A stretch of 24,387 nt of DNA from Campylobacterales bacterium (GCA_027009865.1 JALVCR010000233.1:1-24387); one strand, 5' to 3'; shown: positions 14,931-23,986, counted from the first letter of the stretch. Notes: generated from the letters alone by a model not told the origin. Translations and numbers: made by a program.

Positions 14931-16517
14931 TTAAATTACGGCATAAGCTACCCAAATGCAGCTCTCCAAATTTTCAAGCTCTTTTATAACCTCTTTTGGA
15001 ACGCTTTGATCTACCAAAATAACAGCTAATGCCAAATCCTTATCATCTCTTCCAAGTCTGAAATCCGCAATATTTATATTATGATTGCTTAAGATAGTTG
15101 CTATTTGGGCAATTACTCCCGGAACGTCTTTGTTTTCAAAAATAATCATTTTACCTTTTGGTTCAATGTCGAGTTTAATATTGTTTATCTCCACTATCCT
15201 TTGAATATTCTCAGAAAAAACGGTTCCAGAAATTTTGGTAACTCCGCTGTTTGTTACCATTTTTACGGTAACTCTGTTTTTAAAAGCGCTCATATTTGGC
15301 TGTTTTTGAGTTTTTACCTCTATATCTTTCTCTTTTGCTATAAATTCCGCGTTTACATAATTTACCTGCTCTCCCAAAGACTCCTTCAAAGCCCCGACTA
15401 TTGCAAAAGTTTTAAGCTGATTTAAATAATCCGCTATCTCGCCTTCCCCTATAAGCTTAATGGAGGATATTGGGTGTTTATTGATTTGAGCGGCAAGATA
15501 TGACATTTTTTGGATAAGCTCTACAAAGGGCTTTACAAATTCGGGAATCTCTCCCTCTTTTATAGGAAGGTTTAAAGCGTTTGGATAAGATGTTCCTCTA
15601 AGAGCGGAAATTGCAGCCTCTGCAGCTTGAGTGGCTATTTTTCTTTGAGACTCATAAGTATTGGCTCCAAGATGCGGGGTTACTGTTATGTTATCTAAAT
15701 CTAAAAGTTTATTATCGACAGCCGGCTCTTTTGCAAAAACATCTATTCCCGCAAATCTAACTTTTCCTTTTTTTAGGGCATCATACAAAGCGTCTTCATT
15801 ATAAAGCCCTCCCCTTGCGCAATTTATCAAAATTACGCCATCTTTCATCTTCTCTATCTCTTCATAAGATATCATATTAACAGTCTCTTTGGTTTTTGGG
15901 GTATGGATAGTAATAAAATCGCATTCTAAAATATCATCAAAATTAGTCGTATATTTAACTCCCAAATCGGTAGCCTTAGAAGATGGGATATATGGATCGT
16001 AAGTTATAACATCCATCCCGAAAGCCAAAGCCCTAACTCCTACTCTGCTTCCTATATTTCCAAAACCTATTATTCCAAGCTTTTTACCGCTTAGCTCTAT
16101 TCCATACCACTTCTCTCTATTCCAGATTCTGTTTTGTTTAAGATCATTATGGGCGTAGGGAAAACTTCGAGCGCAGCTTAACATATGAGCCATTGTAAGC
16201 TCGACTGCCGCAATCGTATTTGCGGTGGGAACATTCATAACTATTATTCCCTTTTTGCTGCAGCCTTCTATATCTACATTATCTACTCCAACTCCCGCTC
16301 TAACAATAGCTTTTAGATTTTTTACAGCATTTAAAAAAGCTTCCCCAACCTCTGTGGGGCTTCTTGTAATAACGACATCCGCGTCGGCTATAATATCCAA
16401 AAGTTTATCTTTAGGCTCCTTTGAAGCATCTATTACTTCAACATCCTCCTCTTTTCTAAGAAGCTTGAAACCCGCTTCATGTATAGCGTCGCATACGACT
16501 ATCTTCTTTTTAGCCAT
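14931..16517 (-). CDS. serA: D-3-phosphoglycerate dehydrogenase
   Basis: SerA oxidises 3-phosphoglycerate with NAD+, the first step of serine synthesis. The 528-residue length marks the long form. An N-terminal substrate-binding domain (to about 95) and a Rossmann domain with GFGNIGSRV at 151 are visible. The catalytic Arg235 (NCARGG), Glu264 (FAKEP) and His282 (TPHLGANT) are in place. An intervening ASB-like domain covers about 320-450, and a C-terminal ACT domain (about 455-528, starting IIFENKDVPGVIAQIATIL) is where serine feedback acts in this family. The ATG at 16517 follows GAGG at 6 bases. It sits 15 bases after the small membrane protein gene and ends the pheS-to-serA run. All catalytic residues are present. 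Confidence 0.97.
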   Translation of the reverse strand: MAKKKIVVCDAIHEAGFKLLRKEEDVEVIDASKEPKDKLLDIIADADVVITRSPTEVGEAFLNAVKNLKAIVRAGVGVDNVDIEGCSKKGIIVMNVPTANTIAAVELTMAHMLSCARSFPYAHNDLKQNRIWNREKWYGIELSGKKLGIIGFGNIGSRVGVRALAFGMDVITYDPYIPSSKATDLGVKYTTNFDDILECDFITIHTPKTKETVNMISYEEIEKMKDGVILINCARGGLYNEDALYDALKKGKVRFAGIDVFAKEPAVDNKLLDLDNITVTPHLGANTYESQRKIATQAAEAAISALRGTSYPNALNLPIKEGEIPEFVKPFVELIQKMSYLAAQINKHPISSIKLIGEGEIADYLNQLKTFAIVGALKESLGEQVNYVNAEFIAKEKDIEVKTQKQPNMSAFKNRVTVKMVTNSGVTKISGTVFSENIQRIVEINNIKLDIEPKGKMIIFENKDVPGVIAQIATILSNHNINIADFRLGRDDKDLALAVILVDQSVPKEVIKELENLESCIWVAYAVI

Positions 16518-16532
16518 TTAACACCTCTGTAA

Positions 16533-16784
16533 TTAATTTAGCTTGATATAAATCTCTCTAACCGGATAAAAAAAGGATCTGTTCTCCTCTTTAATTGAGG
16601 CTAAATCTTTTATATAGCTTTCATCCTCTTTTTTTATCGATTTTTTCTGAGATTTTAAAAATTTTACATTATTAACTTCGGATTTTTCAAGCGGGGGGCG
16701 GATAAATAAAAAAAGCCCCGCCGTTACTGAAATGATAAAAAACAGTAAACCTAAAAAGAGCGAAACTATAAAAGACTTTTTCAT
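16533..16784 (-). CDS. Small single-pass membrane protein between rpsA and serA
   Basis: The 83-residue product has one N-terminal hydrophobic segment (about residues 5-29, with a GLFLFI end) after MKKS. A basic and acidic stretch of about 54 residues follows (KSQKKSIKKEDESYIKD), probably outside the cytoplasm, with a C-terminal FFYPVREIYIKLN. It could be a signal anchor or an uncleaved signal peptide. It begins 5 bases after the rpsA stop without a clear ribosome binding site, so it probably depends on rpsA translation. A short membrane or periplasmic protein occupies the same place in Campylobacter jejuni as I recall it. No known function. Confidence 0.7.
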   Translation of the reverse strand: MKKSFIVSLFLGLLFFIISVTAGLFLFIRPPLEKSEVNNVKFLKSQKKSIKKEDESYIKDLASIKEENRSFFYPVREIYIKLN

Positions 16785-16789
16785 AAAGT

Positions 16790-18472
16790 CTATTTAAGCT
16801 GCTCTTTTATTATATCTCCAAGAGTAATTTTTTCATCTTCGTTTATGCTATTTAAAGCTTCCCTCTCTTTCATTTTAGAAAGCTTTCTTACAGATAGTCT
16901 AATTTTCTTTCTATCCTTATCCATAAAAGCGATAGCCGCCTCTATCTCGTCTCCCGCTTTTAACTCGTCTATTTTCAAATCTCCCAAATCCTCTTTTCTA
17001 ATAAGAGCGTCAACTCCGTTTTCTATCTCTACAAAAACGCCAAAATCTTTGATACCTCTTACTTTCCCTTTAACGATATCCCCATTTTTATGGCTCTTTA
17101 TGAATTTATCGATTGGAGATTCCTCAAGCTCTTTTTTGCTAAGGGAGATTTTCTCTTTATCTTTATCTATATTAATTATTTTAACTTCTACCTCATCTCC
17201 CACTTTAAAGAGATCTTTACATTTTTTGCTTTTATCCCAAGAAGCGTCTTCATTATGCAAAAGACCTTCTACTTTGTCTATCTTTACGAAAGCTCCGAAA
17301 TTTGTAATGGTTGTTATAACTCCCTTTACAACATCTCCCACTTTATACTTTTTCAAAAACTCTTCAAAAGGTTTAGGCTGCAAAGCTTTAAGACTTACTC
17401 TAAGCCTTCTATTTTCGGTATCTATTTCGATAACTTCTACGTCTATCTCTTCCCCAAGTTTCAAATAATCTTTTGGATGTTTAATATTTTTATCCCAAGA
17501 GATTTCGGAAACATGCAAAAAGCCCTCTATATCGTTGCCCAAATCTACAAAAACGCCATAAGGCTCTATATTGCTTACAGTAACTTTAATAGTGTCTCCA
17601 ACTTCAAGCTGCTCTTTTAAATCCTCCCAAGGATCGGGCATAGCAGCTTTAACAGAAAGAGAGAGATGTCTTTTATCTTTATCGTAATTGATAGCTTTTA
17701 CAAAAACCTTATCTCCCTCTTCAAAATATTTAGCCGGATTTACGGGTCCTTTATAGCTAATTTCGCTGTAATGAACCAAACCGTCTATTCCGCCGACATC
17801 CACAAACATTCCGTAAGATGTAATCTTTTTGATAACTCCCTCTATCGGTTCCTTAGCATTTAAAACGCTTTTTATTAGAGCCGCTCTCTCTCTTCTTTTG
17901 GCGTCAAGATATTTTTTTCTTGAAATAACGATAGACTCGCTATCTTTATCTATTTTTAAAATATAGGCTTTAACTCTTCTTCCAATAACATTTTTTAAAT
18001 CTTTAAAAGCAGCTTGTGATTTTGGAAGGAAAAACTCAACCCCGTCATCGCTTTCAACTATAAAACCGCCTCTGTTTTTAGCGATAATTACGCCTTCTAC
18101 AACTCTTTTCTCTTCACTGCTTTCATCAAAATTTTGAATAAACTCTTTTACTTTCTCTTTTCTTAAAGCTTTTTTATAAGAGATAATAGGTCTCTCATTT
18201 CTGTATCCCAAAATAGCAACTTTTATCTTATCTCCGACATTAAATTTTAAATTTCCCTCTTCATCGGTAATTTCGGAGATATTGAGTCTCCCCTCAGACT
18301 TCTTGCCAACATCCACAAGAGCCGAATCCTCTTTTATCTCAACAATAGTTCCCTCTACTATTCCTTCTCCGCCTTCGCTTTTACTAAAAGACTCCTCTAA
18401 CATAGAAGCAAAATCATCCTCATGCTCTTCGTAATTTGTCTGCTCTTGAACTTCTTTGTTCACCTCAGCCAT
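16790..18472 (-). CDS. rpsA: 30S ribosomal protein S1
   Basis: S1 binds mRNA and helps load it onto the 30S subunit. The 560-residue protein contains six S1/OB repeats. Repeats 1 and 2 start near residues 38 and 122 and are divergent (GTIVEIKEDSALVDVG; GVIIAKNRGGFIVES). Repeats 3-6 start near 208, 292, 378 and 464 with the classic forms SYGMFVDVGG, PYGVFVDLG, NFGAFVKI and DFGVFVEI. Length matches the proteobacterial six-repeat form. The ATG at 18472 follows AAAGGA at 6-7 bases. The gene follows ispH after a 72-base gap, the longest in the series. In some Firmicutes IspH and S1 domains are fused, so this pairing is an old one. Confidence 0.97.
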   Translation of the reverse strand: MAEVNKEVQEQTNYEEHEDDFASMLEESFSKSEGGEGIVEGTIVEIKEDSALVDVGKKSEGRLNISEITDEEGNLKFNVGDKIKVAILGYRNERPIISYKKALRKEKVKEFIQNFDESSEEKRVVEGVIIAKNRGGFIVESDDGVEFFLPKSQAAFKDLKNVIGRRVKAYILKIDKDSESIVISRKKYLDAKRRERAALIKSVLNAKEPIEGVIKKITSYGMFVDVGGIDGLVHYSEISYKGPVNPAKYFEEGDKVFVKAINYDKDKRHLSLSVKAAMPDPWEDLKEQLEVGDTIKVTVSNIEPYGVFVDLGNDIEGFLHVSEISWDKNIKHPKDYLKLGEEIDVEVIEIDTENRRLRVSLKALQPKPFEEFLKKYKVGDVVKGVITTITNFGAFVKIDKVEGLLHNEDASWDKSKKCKDLFKVGDEVEVKIINIDKDKEKISLSKKELEESPIDKFIKSHKNGDIVKGKVRGIKDFGVFVEIENGVDALIRKEDLGDLKIDELKAGDEIEAAIAFMDKDRKKIRLSVRKLSKMKEREALNSINEDEKITLGDIIKEQLK

Positions 18473-18544
18473 TTCTATCCTTTTCCTAATAAAATGTAAA
18501 ATTTAAAGCTAAAAGCCAAGCTTTTGAACTCTTAGATTTAGATT

Positions 18545-19375
18545 TTACCTCTTTACACTCCTTATTTTATCAATAATTTCATTAATAATCCAATCAGGCG
18601 TTGAAGCACCGGCTGTTATACCGCAAACTTTGGCATCTTCAAACCACTCTTTTTTAACTTCCTCTTTCGATTCGATTAAATAACTTTTATCACAATTATC
18701 CTTACAAATAGTATAAAGCTGTTTTGTATTGGAAGAATTTTTGCCGCCTATAATTATCATAACATCAGCCTCTTTTGAAAGCTCCCTTGCCGCGTCTTGA
18801 TTTTCAAAAGTAGCATTGCAAATGGTATTAAAAACTCTTATCTCTTTACAATGCTCTATCAAATAATTGACTATTTTTTGATATTCGCTCATTTTTCTGG
18901 TTGTTTGGGCAACCACTGCAACTTTTGTATGGAATTTATACTTTTTTAAATCTTCCACGCTTAAAACAACAAAAGCCCTCGTGCTTACATAGCTTTTAAC
19001 TCCCTTAACTTCCGGATGATTCTCATCTCCGAAAATTACAATATCATAACCCTCCTTGCTCATCTCTTCGCAGATTTGCTGAGGCTTTGTTACGAAAGGA
19101 CAGGTAGCATCTATTATATCGGAAGCGATTGTTTTTAGCTTTTTTAGATCGTTTTTTGGAATTCCGTGTGTTCTTATAATAACTCTATCTTTATCTTTAA
19201 CATCTTTCAAATTTGAAATCGTATCTACATTAAAGTTTCTTTTTAATCTCTCTATCTCTTTGTTATTGTGAATAAGAGGCCCTAAAGTAACCGCATTTTT
19301 AGAATTTTCCGCTATATTTATAGCTCTTTTTACCCCAAAACAAAATCCGTAACTTTTAGCTAATTTAATCTCCAA
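18545..19375 (-). CDS. ispH: 4-hydroxy-3-methylbut-2-enyl diphosphate reductase
   Basis: IspH (LytB) is the last enzyme of the MEP isoprenoid pathway and makes IPP and DMAPP using an Fe-S cluster. In the 276-residue product the three cluster cysteines are Cys12 (YGFCFGVKRA), Cys92 (DATCPFV) and Cys186 (NTICNAT). HGIP near 70 and GDENHPEVKG near 116, with the substrate His and Glu, are also present. The start is a TTG that overlaps the end of aroA by 11 bases, with GGAG 4 bases upstream; this puts the first cysteine at residue 12, as in E. coli. A MEP pathway fits the phylum. No truncation. Confidence 0.96.
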   Translation of the reverse strand: MEIKLAKSYGFCFGVKRAINIAENSKNAVTLGPLIHNNKEIERLKRNFNVDTISNLKDVKDKDRVIIRTHGIPKNDLKKLKTIASDIIDATCPFVTKPQQICEEMSKEGYDIVIFGDENHPEVKGVKSYVSTRAFVVLSVEDLKKYKFHTKVAVVAQTTRKMSEYQKIVNYLIEHCKEIRVFNTICNATFENQDAARELSKEADVMIIIGGKNSSNTKQLYTICKDNCDKSYLIESKEEVKKEWFEDAKVCGITAGASTPDWIINEIIDKIRSVKR

Positions 19376-20654
19376 GAATCTCCACCTCGCTTATTTTCTC
19401 TAAAAGCTCTATGAAATTTGGAAAAGAGGTCTCTATACACTCAATATCCTCTATCTCCATTCCGTTTAAAAGCCCGGCTATCGCAAAGCTCATAGCAATT
19501 CTATGATCTCCGAAGCTATTTATTTTAGCCTTTTTTATCTCTCCGCCCTCTATCTCGTAGCCGTCTTCAAACTCTTTTACTTTAATTGCGCATCTTCTTA
19601 AATTTTCAACTACGCTTTTTATTCTGTCGCTCTCTTTTACTCTAAGCTCTTTTGCGTTTTTAACAACGCTTACTCCCTCGCTTACGGCCATAGCTATAGA
19701 TAAAGCGGGAAGCTCGTCTATAAGCCAGGAGATATTTTCGCTAATCTCTATCGCTTTTAGTTTTCCATATTCTACCACAATTTCTCCGATAGGCTCGTAA
19801 ATATTTTCTTTTAAGTTAAAATCAACTTTAGCTCCCATCCTTTTTAAGACCAAAAAAGCTTCAACTCTTGTAGGATTTAGAGAAATATTTTTAAATACAG
19901 CCTTGGAATTTGGAATTATCGCCGCGGCTATGGCAAAGAAAAAAGCGCTTGAAGGATCGCTTGGAATTTTAATTTCCAAAGGCTTTAGAGGAGATTTTAG
20001 GGGGTGAATCTCTATTTTACAATCTTTTTCTCTTATATCAGCCCCCATTCCTCTTAACATTCTCTCGGTATGGTCTCTGCTTAAATGAGGCTCTTTATAA
20101 AAACTAACTCCGTCCGCGTTTAAAGCGGCTAAAATCATAGCGCTCTTTACCTGAGCTGAAGAGATTTTGCTCTCGTAATCAAAAGCTTTTAGCCTCTCTC
20201 CCCTCACTGCTATTGGAGAGAGATTTGCGTTATCCCTTCCGTCTATCTTTGCGCCTATTGAATTTAGAGGAGCTGAAACCCTTCTCATAGGTCTTTTTGC
20301 AAGATATTTATCTCCATGAAGAACGAAAAAGCCGTCTTTAGAAGATAAAAATCCCATAAAAAGCCTAATAGCCGTCCCGGAATTTCCGCAATCTAATATA
20401 ACGGGAGGCTCTTTTATCTTTTTTGGAGGAGTTATTTTAATCTTATTTTCAAATCTCTCTACCTTAGCTCCAAGCATCTCTACGATAGAGAGCGTATGAA
20501 GAGTATCCTCGGCGTTTAAATAGTTCTCTATCACAGAAGGCTTATCGCTTAAAAGCGAGAAAATGGCACATCTGTGAGAGATTGACTTATCGCTTGAAAC
20601 CTCAAAATTTTTGCTAAAAGGCTTTTTTATCTTTTTTACTATTAAACTTTTCAT
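19365..20654 (-). CDS. aroA: 3-phosphoshikimate 1-carboxyvinyltransferase (EPSP synthase)
   Basis: AroA joins shikimate 3-phosphate and PEP in chorismate synthesis. The 429-residue product has SSDKSISHR at 20-28, DCGNSGTAIRLFMG at 88-101, HGDKYLAKRPM near 113, the catalytic IDELPAL near 312, KESDRI near 340 and FGDHRIAM near the end. SAQVK (166), RDHTE (193) and NPTR (260), together with GDK, are the motif set used to describe class II, often glyphosate-tolerant, enzymes; the residue equal to E. coli Pro101 is Leu98. Tolerance is a family inference, not shown here. It overlaps the pheT stop by 4 bases (ATGA) and the ispH start by 11, so all three are tightly coupled. Confidence 0.97.
   Translation of the reverse strand: MKSLIVKKIKKPFSKNFEVSSDKSISHRCAIFSLLSDKPSVIENYLNAEDTLHTLSIVEMLGAKVERFENKIKITPPKKIKEPPVILDCGNSGTAIRLFMGFLSSKDGFFVLHGDKYLAKRPMRRVSAPLNSIGAKIDGRDNANLSPIAVRGERLKAFDYESKISSAQVKSAMILAALNADGVSFYKEPHLSRDHTERMLRGMGADIREKDCKIEIHPLKSPLKPLEIKIPSDPSSAFFFAIAAAIIPNSKAVFKNISLNPTRVEAFLVLKRMGAKVDFNLKENIYEPIGEIVVEYGKLKAIEISENISWLIDELPALSIAMAVSEGVSVVKNAKELRVKESDRIKSVVENLRRCAIKVKEFEDGYEIEGGEIKKAKINSFGDHRIAMSFAIAGLLNGMEIEDIECIETSFPNFIELLEKISEVEILGD
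19380..19383 (-). promoter_or_regulatory. Ribosome binding site for the TTG start of ispH
   Basis: GGAG lies 4 bases before the TTG at 19375, within the aroA coding end. There is no ATG nearby that would keep the N-terminal strand and Cys12 spacing of the family, so TTG is preferred. The short spacing and rare start suggest modest, coupled translation. Confidence 0.5.
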
Positions 20655-22990
20655 CTCATCTCTACATTAAATTTGGATTTTAATTTATTAAATATAAATT
20701 CCATATTTTTATTAATATCCTCTTCCGTTAAAGTCTTTTCATCTGATTGCATATCAAATCTTATAGTAAGGCTTATTTTATCTTTAAACTCTTCGCTTTC
20801 ATAAATATCAATCGGATAAAATCCTTTTATCTCTTTTGGAGATATCGTTTTTAGAAAATCTCTTATTTGCTGAAATCTTAGATCTTTTGGAATTAAAATA
20901 CTTAAATCTCTCGATGTGGAAGGAAATTTTGAATAGGGTTTTGCTTTGGGATCAGTAAATTTCAAAGAGGCAAAATCCATCTCGCACACATAGGTTTTTG
21001 AAATTCCCATCTCTTTTTCCACATCCAAAGCTATTCTTGAGATAAATCCTATTTTTTTATTATCTTTATAAATCTCTCCATATTCATAAGGATTAAATAA
21101 AGAAGATTTGCACTCTCCCTCCTTTATCTCAATTTCTCCTACAATATCTGAAACTTTCCTTGCAAAGTGAAAAAAATCTATCTCTTTTGGCTTTCCATGA
21201 TTTATTATAAAAGGCTCTTCAATCTCCCCGCTAAAAATAATGGCAAAATTCTCTCTCTCTTCTCTGTTTTCATTAAATACTGTTCCTATCTCAAATAACC
21301 TTACGCTTTTTTTAAAAGCTTTAAAATTCCTCTCTACAGCTTCTAAAAGATTTATCAAAAGAGTGCTTCTTAGAGTATCCATCTCTTTGGTGATTGGATT
21401 TAATATATCCAAATCCTCTCTTAAAATAGGAAAATTAAATCTTTTCAATTTCTCTTTATGGGTAAAACAGTAATGAACCGATTCAAAAAATCCGCAATTG
21501 GAAGCTTTCTCTCTAAAAAATCTTCTTTTTTTATATTTATAATAGGTATCAGTTAAAATATTTCTTTCATAAAAAATACAAGGCTTAGAAGAGATATTAT
21601 TTATTCCAACCATTCTAACTATCTCTTCGATAACATCCTGCTCATTTGAAATATCGCTTCTAAATTCGGGAACTCTTACTATCACTCTATCGGAAGCCAT
21701 TTGAGAGCTGATTTCAAATCCGAGTTTTCTTAAAATTTTTAGAACTTTATCTTTTGGAATCTCTTCCCCTACAAAATCATAACACTTTTTAAAATCCAAA
21801 ACAACATTTTTTGGCTCTTTTATTTGAGTAAGCTGCTGAACTCCGCTGTAAAGCTCTATTTTGCCATACTTTTGCAAAAGCAAAAGCATATAATCAAGAC
21901 CAAATTTCAAATTAGGCTCGCTTCCTCTGCTTGAGCGGTAATAAAAATCTTCATCTTTTTTGATTTTATGCTCCATTACTTTTTGTGAAATCAAATAAGG
22001 CTCAATATAGCTTGCTTCTACCAAAATATGTTTATCTCCATCCTTTGGAGTATATCTTTTATCCTGATAAACCCCTATTATAGATATGATATTCTCTTCA
22101 TTTGCCACAACGTCAAATCCAAGATTATCTTTTTTAATATGGATATGGGAAGCTCCGTTTGAATCTTTGCCAAACAAATCGGCATTATAAATTCTTATCA
22201 AAACTCCAGTAGAGTGAATAGTATATTCTACAAATTTTTCAAGTTTATTCGCTTTTAATCTATCTATCCAAGCAAGTCTTAAATCAAAAAGAACCGGAAA
22301 AGATAAAGACTCTTTCTCAAAATATCTATAAAGCAAAGAGGCATCTATCAAATCCTCTTTATCAAATTTAACGACTCTCCCTATTCCTTTAGCAACATCT
22401 TCAACTCTCTCTTTAAGCTCTTTTAAAGACTTATCTAAAGCTACTGCCAAATCTCTCGCAACTCCGTAGATACTAAGACAATCTCCCCTGTTTGCTGTAA
22501 GCTCTATTTCAATGACATCATCATTTATTAAAGGATACTCTCTAAGCTCCTTTCCAATCTCAAGCTCTCCTAAGCTCTCATCAAGCACCCATATTCCCTC
22601 ATTTGTTTTAGGAAGGGAAATCTCATCTGATGCGCAAATCATTCCTCTTGATTCAACGCCTCTTAAAGTAGCCTTCTTTATAACAAAGTCCTCTTTAAGC
22701 TTACAGCCTTCAAGAGCCACTGGCACAAACTGATTTGCCGCTACGTTTTTAGCTCCGCACACTATCTGCAAAACTTCATTTCCGACATCAACTTTGCATA
22801 CGCTAAGTTTATCGGCATTTGGATGTTTATCACACTCTATAACTTTTCCTACGACAACCTTTTTTGGAACTCTATATTTTGTTACGCTATCTACTTCTAA
22901 GCCAATATTATTTAAAACTTCGCATATCTTTTCAGTAGAGATATCTTTTAAATCTATCCACTCGTTAAGCCACTCTTTAGTTACTATCAT
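20651..22990 (-). CDS. pheT: Phenylalanine-tRNA ligase, beta subunit
   Basis: PheT is the tRNA-binding and structural half of the alpha2-beta2 synthetase. The 779-residue protein has, in order, an N-terminal domain, the EMAP-like tRNA-binding OB fold (about 40-150, with KHPNADKLSVCKVD), a B3/4 region (about 212-390), a B5 domain with SNEQDVIEEIVRMVG, a catalytic-like core with DTLRSTLL, and a C-terminal FDX-ACB domain starting PSTSRDLSILIP. The B3/4 editing region is degenerate: the usual CPRY, GQPMHAFD and HRYERGVD blocks are replaced by LLYRYF, LIRIYNAD and YYRSSRGSE, so proofreading of Tyr-tRNA(Phe) may be weak or lost. The start overlaps the pheS stop by 4 bases, with GGAG 8 bases upstream. 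Confidence 0.97.
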   Translation of the reverse strand: MIVTKEWLNEWIDLKDISTEKICEVLNNIGLEVDSVTKYRVPKKVVVGKVIECDKHPNADKLSVCKVDVGNEVLQIVCGAKNVAANQFVPVALEGCKLKEDFVIKKATLRGVESRGMICASDEISLPKTNEGIWVLDESLGELEIGKELREYPLINDDVIEIELTANRGDCLSIYGVARDLAVALDKSLKELKERVEDVAKGIGRVVKFDKEDLIDASLLYRYFEKESLSFPVLFDLRLAWIDRLKANKLEKFVEYTIHSTGVLIRIYNADLFGKDSNGASHIHIKKDNLGFDVVANEENIISIIGVYQDKRYTPKDGDKHILVEASYIEPYLISQKVMEHKIKKDEDFYYRSSRGSEPNLKFGLDYMLLLLQKYGKIELYSGVQQLTQIKEPKNVVLDFKKCYDFVGEEIPKDKVLKILRKLGFEISSQMASDRVIVRVPEFRSDISNEQDVIEEIVRMVGINNISSKPCIFYERNILTDTYYKYKKRRFFREKASNCGFFESVHYCFTHKEKLKRFNFPILREDLDILNPITKEMDTLRSTLLINLLEAVERNFKAFKKSVRLFEIGTVFNENREERENFAIIFSGEIEEPFIINHGKPKEIDFFHFARKVSDIVGEIEIKEGECKSSLFNPYEYGEIYKDNKKIGFISRIALDVEKEMGISKTYVCEMDFASLKFTDPKAKPYSKFPSTSRDLSILIPKDLRFQQIRDFLKTISPKEIKGFYPIDIYESEEFKDKISLTIRFDMQSDEKTLTEEDINKNMEFIFNKLKSKFNVEMR

Positions 22991-23979
22991 TTAAACTGCT
23001 CCAATAATCTCAAATCTCCCTCAAACATAGTTCTTAAATCGGGCACTCTGTAATAGAGCATGGCAAGTCTCTCTATGCCCATTCCAAAAGCGTATCCGCT
23101 TACATTTTTATATCCAACCGCTTCAAAGACGTTAGGATCTACCATTCCAGCGCCCAAAACTTCAAGCCATCCAGTTTTTTTACAAACCCTGCACCCTTCT
23201 CCATTGCAAAATATACAGCTTATATCAACCTCAGCACTTGGCTCTGTGAAAGGAAAGAAGCTTGGTCTAAATCTAATTTTTACATCTCCAAAGATATATC
23301 TTAAAAACTCTTCTAAAATATATTTTAGATTTGAAAAAGAAACCTTACCCTCTTTGTCAACTACAAGCCCCTCTATTTGGTGAAACATAGGAGTATGGGT
23401 TAAATCGTAATCTCTTCTAAAGACAGCTCCCGGACTTATCAATTTGATAGGAGGCTTTTGTTTTTGCATAACTCTTATTTGAACGGGAGATGTTTGGGTT
23501 CTAAGAAGCTTTCCATCTTTTAAAAAGAAGGTATCTTGCATCTCTCTTGCGGGATGGTATTTTGGAAGATTTAAAGCCTCAAAGTTATAAAACTCCTCCT
23601 CTATAAGAGGGCCCTCTTCTATAGAAAATCCCATCGAGATGAAAAAATCAACGGCTTTATCTATCATCGAAAAGATAGGATGCAAAGCGCCGCTTTCACT
23701 TTTTCCATCAAACAGCGTAACATCAATAGCCTCTTTTTTCATTCTCTCTTTAAGCTCTTTATCTTCCAAAAAGGCTCTTTTTTCATTAAGAAGGAATAAA
23801 AGCCTCTCTTTTATTTCGTTAAGCTCTTTTGCAACCCTCTTTTTTTCCTCTTTGGAGAGAGTTTTAAGTTTAGAAAATTTTTCGGCCAAAACTCCTTTTT
23901 TGCCGAAAATCTCAACTCTAAGCTCTTCAAGCTCTTTTAAAGTGGACAGATTTTTTATTTTGTCTTCGTAATTTAACAC
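22987..23979 (-). CDS. pheS: Phenylalanine-tRNA ligase, alpha subunit
   Basis: PheS carries the catalytic class II fold. The 330-residue product has an N-terminal coiled-coil arm (to about 85), motif 2 around LLRTQTSPVQIRVMQ (159), FRRDYDLTHTPMFHQIEG (187), and the C-terminal motif 3 YAFGMGIERLAMLYY (296). Ala297 lines the phenylalanine pocket as in E. coli. A CxxC...CxxC cluster (Cys255, 258, 263, 266) may bind zinc, as suggested for other bacterial PheS proteins. The start is GTG at 23979: GAGG lies 7 bases upstream and an in-frame TGA four codons before it rules out an earlier start. First gene of the pheS-to-serA run. Confidence 0.97.
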   Translation of the reverse strand: MLNYEDKIKNLSTLKELEELRVEIFGKKGVLAEKFSKLKTLSKEEKKRVAKELNEIKERLLFLLNEKRAFLEDKELKERMKKEAIDVTLFDGKSESGALHPIFSMIDKAVDFFISMGFSIEEGPLIEEEFYNFEALNLPKYHPAREMQDTFFLKDGKLLRTQTSPVQIRVMQKQKPPIKLISPGAVFRRDYDLTHTPMFHQIEGLVVDKEGKVSFSNLKYILEEFLRYIFGDVKIRFRPSFFPFTEPSAEVDISCIFCNGEGCRVCKKTGWLEVLGAGMVDPNVFEAVGYKNVSGYAFGMGIERLAMLYYRVPDLRTMFEGDLRLLEQFK

Positions 23980-23986
23980 CTTCCAG

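Noticed and set aside
16845..17620. Long plus-strand open frames opposite rpsA (207 and 176 codons)
   Set aside because: Their translations are Ser/Phe/Ile-rich low-complexity mirrors of a Lys/Glu/Asp-rich gene, with no domain pattern and no good ribosome binding site. rpsA on the other strand shows six clear S1 repeats.
18511..18525. Hairpin AAAAGC-CAA-GCTTTT in the ispH-rpsA gap, considered as a terminator
   Set aside because: The stem is 6 bp, mostly A-T, with a 3-base loop and no continuous T run after it on the minus strand. At most it is a weak leader structure.
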